Assembly (NCBI GenBank): GCA_002725365.1 | Contig: PBOW01000070.1 | Location: 5,295-13,592, forward strand | Length of the DNA stretch: 8,298 nucleotides | Reading direction: 5' to 3' | Origin: Chloroflexota bacterium | Lineage (GTDB): Bacteria; Chloroflexota; Dehalococcoidia; UBA2979 | Shown here: positions 6,587-8,298 of the stretch, in pieces | Layout: every line of letters starts with the position of its first letter | How positions within the stretch are numbered: position 1 is the first letter of the stretch | Program-made: the position numbers and the translations under genes | Notes under the pieces: model-generated | Database searches by the model: none | Told to the model about the DNA's origin: nothing | Seen by the model: the letters and a program-made list of their open reading frames with translations, nothing else

Positions 6587-7270
6587 ATGTCAACTGACGA
6601 CACTAACAAACATTCGATCGCTCTTGTCGGTGGTACCGGTCCAGAGGGGAAAGGCCTTGCTACACGATTTTCAATTGCTGGGCATACTGTGACAATAGGA
6701 AGTCGTGATCCTGCCAGAGGTGTGGAGATAGCTGAAGAACTAAATTCTAAACTGGAAATATTGGGACAAAGCTTCGTTCCGGTTCAAGGTGATTCGAATG
6801 AGCATGCCGTAACTAACTCAGCGATCGTTATTGTCACCGTTCCTTACAGTGGACATCGAGCCACACTAGAAAGTCTGTCACATCTGCTGGACGGGAAAAT
6901 TGTGATCGATACTGTCGTTCCGGTATATTTTGAGAAGGGGCCTCGACCGGTGGAGGTGTCCGAGGGTTCGGCCACTGAAGAGGCGGCGGCAATACTACAG
7001 AATTCTAATGTGATAGGGGCATTCCACAATCTCTCGGCAGAGGTTTTGATGGAACCTGCCTTGTCACTGGACTCGGACGTACTTGTCACAGGCGGAGGTG
7101 ACGCCAAACAGGTGGCGATAGAATTAGTTAGGGATATTAATGGGGCAAGACCAGTAGATGCTGGGCCTCTCCGATATTCGCGTTTCGTAGAAGGAATCAC
7201 CATATTGCTAATCGGTATTAATTCGCGGTATAAATCTCATTCGGGAATAGTGATCTCAGGATTGGAATAA
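6587..7270 (+). CDS. npdG: NADPH-dependent F420 reductase (F420H2:NADP+ oxidoreductase)
   Basis: NpdG/Fno transfers hydride between NADP(H) and coenzyme F420, supplying F420H2 to F420-dependent reductases and monooxygenases. The 227-residue protein is full length. An N-terminal Rossmann motif IALVGGTGPEGKGLA (11-25) is followed by TIGSRDP (36-42), whose Ser-Arg pair typically binds the NADP 2'-phosphate. Further family signatures are VTVPYSGH (83-90), AFHNLSAE (145-152) and VEGITILLIGINSRYKSHSGIVISGLE (201-227), the C-terminal hallmark that separates NpdG from other NADP-binding reductases. GGGAG at 6574-6578, eight bases before the ATG, supports the start. cofE begins four bases after the stop, giving a compact F420 operon. 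A TTGACA at 6539-6544 lies upstream but lacks a matching -10. Confidence 0.93.
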   Translation: MSTDDTNKHSIALVGGTGPEGKGLATRFSIAGHTVTIGSRDPARGVEIAEELNSKLEILGQSFVPVQGDSNEHAVTNSAIVIVTVPYSGHRATLESLSHLLDGKIVIDTVVPVYFEKGPRPVEVSEGSATEEAAAILQNSNVIGAFHNLSAEVLMEPALSLDSDVLVTGGGDAKQVAIELVRDINGARPVDAGPLRYSRFVEGITILLIGINSRYKSHSGIVISGLE

Positions 7271-7274
7271 CAGT

Positions 7275-8084
7275 ATGGCTAGTAAAAGTATTAATACTCA
7301 GGACTTGTCCGCACCTGCGGGACCACTGAATGCGGACGAGGTGAGGATAATTGCAATTCGCCAGATTCCGATGGTTGAGGAAGGGGATGACATTACCCAA
7401 CTCATATTGGAAGCCATAAAGAATCAGAATGAACAACTGCAAGACGGTGACGTACTAGTCATAACTCAGAGGATTTTTTCCAAAGCACAGGGTAGAGTGA
7501 TTCCTTTGGATTCATACCATCCAAGTACTTTCGCACAGGAATATGCCCTGAAAACTGAGAAAGATCCGCGTCTGGTGGAGGCAGTATTGCAAGAGTCAAC
7601 TCGAGTAATCCGCCAGGTCGGCGGTGTACTTATTACTGAAACTAAACACGGGTTCAAATGTGCGAACGCGGGTGTAGACGGCTCAAATGTAGGAGGTGAC
7701 GACCTCATTTCCTTATTACCAGAAAATCCGGATCAAGACTGTGCCGACGTGCGACAAGAAATCCTCTTATCCAACAAGATAGATATTGCTGTCATCATGA
7801 CGGATACATTTGGTCGGCCATGGAGACATGGTCAAACAAATGTTGCGATTGGAGTCTCCGGGATGGCGGCTATCAGAGATTATGTTGGCGCTGACGACTT
7901 GGACGGTAAAGAATTAAGAGTGACCTCAATATGTGTTGCTGATGAAATCGCAGGTGCTGCGGAACTCGTAATGGGAAAACTTGATGCAGTTCCCGCGACA
8001 ATCATTCGGGGTTACCCCTATGACCGAGTCGCAGGAACAGCAGCCGAGATAGTACGCGAGACCCCACTGGATCTGTTTCCATAG
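7275..8084 (+). CDS. cofE: Coenzyme F420:L-glutamate ligase
   Basis: CofE uses GTP to add glutamates to F420-0, producing the polyglutamylated coenzyme. The 269 residues cover the single-domain form. There is no C-terminal nitroreductase-like domain as found in mycobacterial FbiB. Motifs include EGDDITQLI (36-44), DGDVLVITQRIFSKAQGRV (57-75), HGFKCANAGVDGSN (125-138), IMTDTFGRPWRHGQTNVAIG (174-193) and VADEIAGAAELVMGK (211-225), then RGYPYDR. Asp135 and Asp177 lie in the conserved metal-binding motifs. The first 22 or so residues before VRIIAIRQIP form an extension that may be disordered or reflect a later start; no better start codon is visible. The four-base spacing from npdG indicates co-transcription, and the product of this gene modifies the coenzyme that NpdG reduces. 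Other F420 biosynthesis genes (cofC, cofD, cofGH) are not in the window. Confidence 0.94.
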   Translation: MASKSINTQDLSAPAGPLNADEVRIIAIRQIPMVEEGDDITQLILEAIKNQNEQLQDGDVLVITQRIFSKAQGRVIPLDSYHPSTFAQEYALKTEKDPRLVEAVLQESTRVIRQVGGVLITETKHGFKCANAGVDGSNVGGDDLISLLPENPDQDCADVRQEILLSNKIDIAVIMTDTFGRPWRHGQTNVAIGVSGMAAIRDYVGADDLDGKELRVTSICVADEIAGAAELVMGKLDAVPATIIRGYPYDRVAGTAAEIVRETPLDLFP

Positions 8085-8095
8085 GTAATAATTTA

Positions 8096-8298
8096 ATGAA
8101 ACATGACAATCCTTTGGTCGTCGAAATATCCCAAATAATCAAAGATGCTCTTGTAGACGCAGCTGATTCCCGGTTCCCAGTGTGGCTCCCTCTCCCTGGA
8201 CTTATTATTAGTCTGGCGACGTCCTTCTACCTCTACCTTGCTCAGGGCAATGAAGTTACTGTCGGAATTATGAGTTATATCATCTGGCCAGGAGTTCC
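8096..8298 (+). CDS. N terminus of an unidentified, probably membrane, protein (cut by window end)
   Basis: An open frame starts with ATG 11 bases after the cofE stop and runs off the right edge, giving 67 residues. The first 28 residues form an amphipathic, charged segment (HDNPLVVEISQIIKDALVDAADSRF). A hydrophobic stretch rich in Leu, Ile and Phe follows at about 29-49, and a second begins near 56. This fits a cytoplasmic N terminus followed by transmembrane helices. AGG at 8083-8085 is a weak ribosome binding site. Spacing and strand suggest it belongs to the npdG-cofE operon. The family is not recognised. Confidence 0.6.
   Translation, partial: MKHDNPLVVEISQIIKDALVDAADSRFPVWLPLPGLIISLATSFYLYLAQGNEVTVGIMSYIIWPGV

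Noticed and set aside
6844..7203. 119-residue minus-strand frame within npdG
   Set aside because: It is a low-complexity Ser/Thr/Pro-rich shadow of the conserved NpdG coding sequence.

Overview
This window looks like a piece of a bacterial chromosome of moderate GC content, most plausibly from an uncultured Chloroflexota (SAR202/Dehalococcoidia-like). That placement is inference. It rests on coenzyme F420 genes (npdG, cofE) next to cobalamin nucleotide-loop genes, a CobS whose central motif resembles actinobacterial and Chloroflexota forms, a lipoprotein with a decayed trypsin-like domain, and a c-di-AMP (ydaO-type) riboswitch. No mobile elements, CRISPR arrays, tRNAs or rRNAs were seen.

Layout. 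Positions 1-723 hold the 3' part of a citramalate synthase gene (cimA-type) on the plus strand. It converges on a 71-residue zinc-ribbon gene on the minus strand (963-748), and a 16-bp perfect palindrome lies between them. The zinc-ribbon gene has a fully readable control region: a TTGACA-17-TAGAGT promoter (1187-1159), a complete c-di-AMP riboswitch aptamer (1137-1025), a compact terminator hairpin with a U-rich tail (1007-982), a GGAGG ribosome binding site and the ATG at 963. Diverging from this promoter, 1249-3794 is a plus-strand cobT-cobS-cobU cluster for the late, lower-ligand steps of cobalamin synthesis. No cobalamin riboswitch is visible before cobT.

The cob cluster converges on a crotonase-family gene (4637-3828, minus). 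That gene keeps only one of the two glutamates of classical enoyl-CoA hydratase. Divergent from it is a 588-residue lipoprotein (4761-6527) with an HtrA/trypsin-like region in which the catalytic histidine is replaced, followed by two beta-rich segments that may be a duplication. Next come npdG (6587-7270) and cofE (7275-8084), four bases apart, which reduce coenzyme F420 and build its polyglutamate tail. The start of an unidentified, probably membrane, protein (from 8096) runs off the end.

The observation most worth following is the c-di-AMP riboswitch placed directly before a tiny zinc-ribbon protein of unknown function, rather than before a potassium-transport or cell-wall gene, the classes best known for this riboswitch. 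Second is the inactivated-looking protease lipoprotein. The remaining genes are recognisable housekeeping or cofactor genes.
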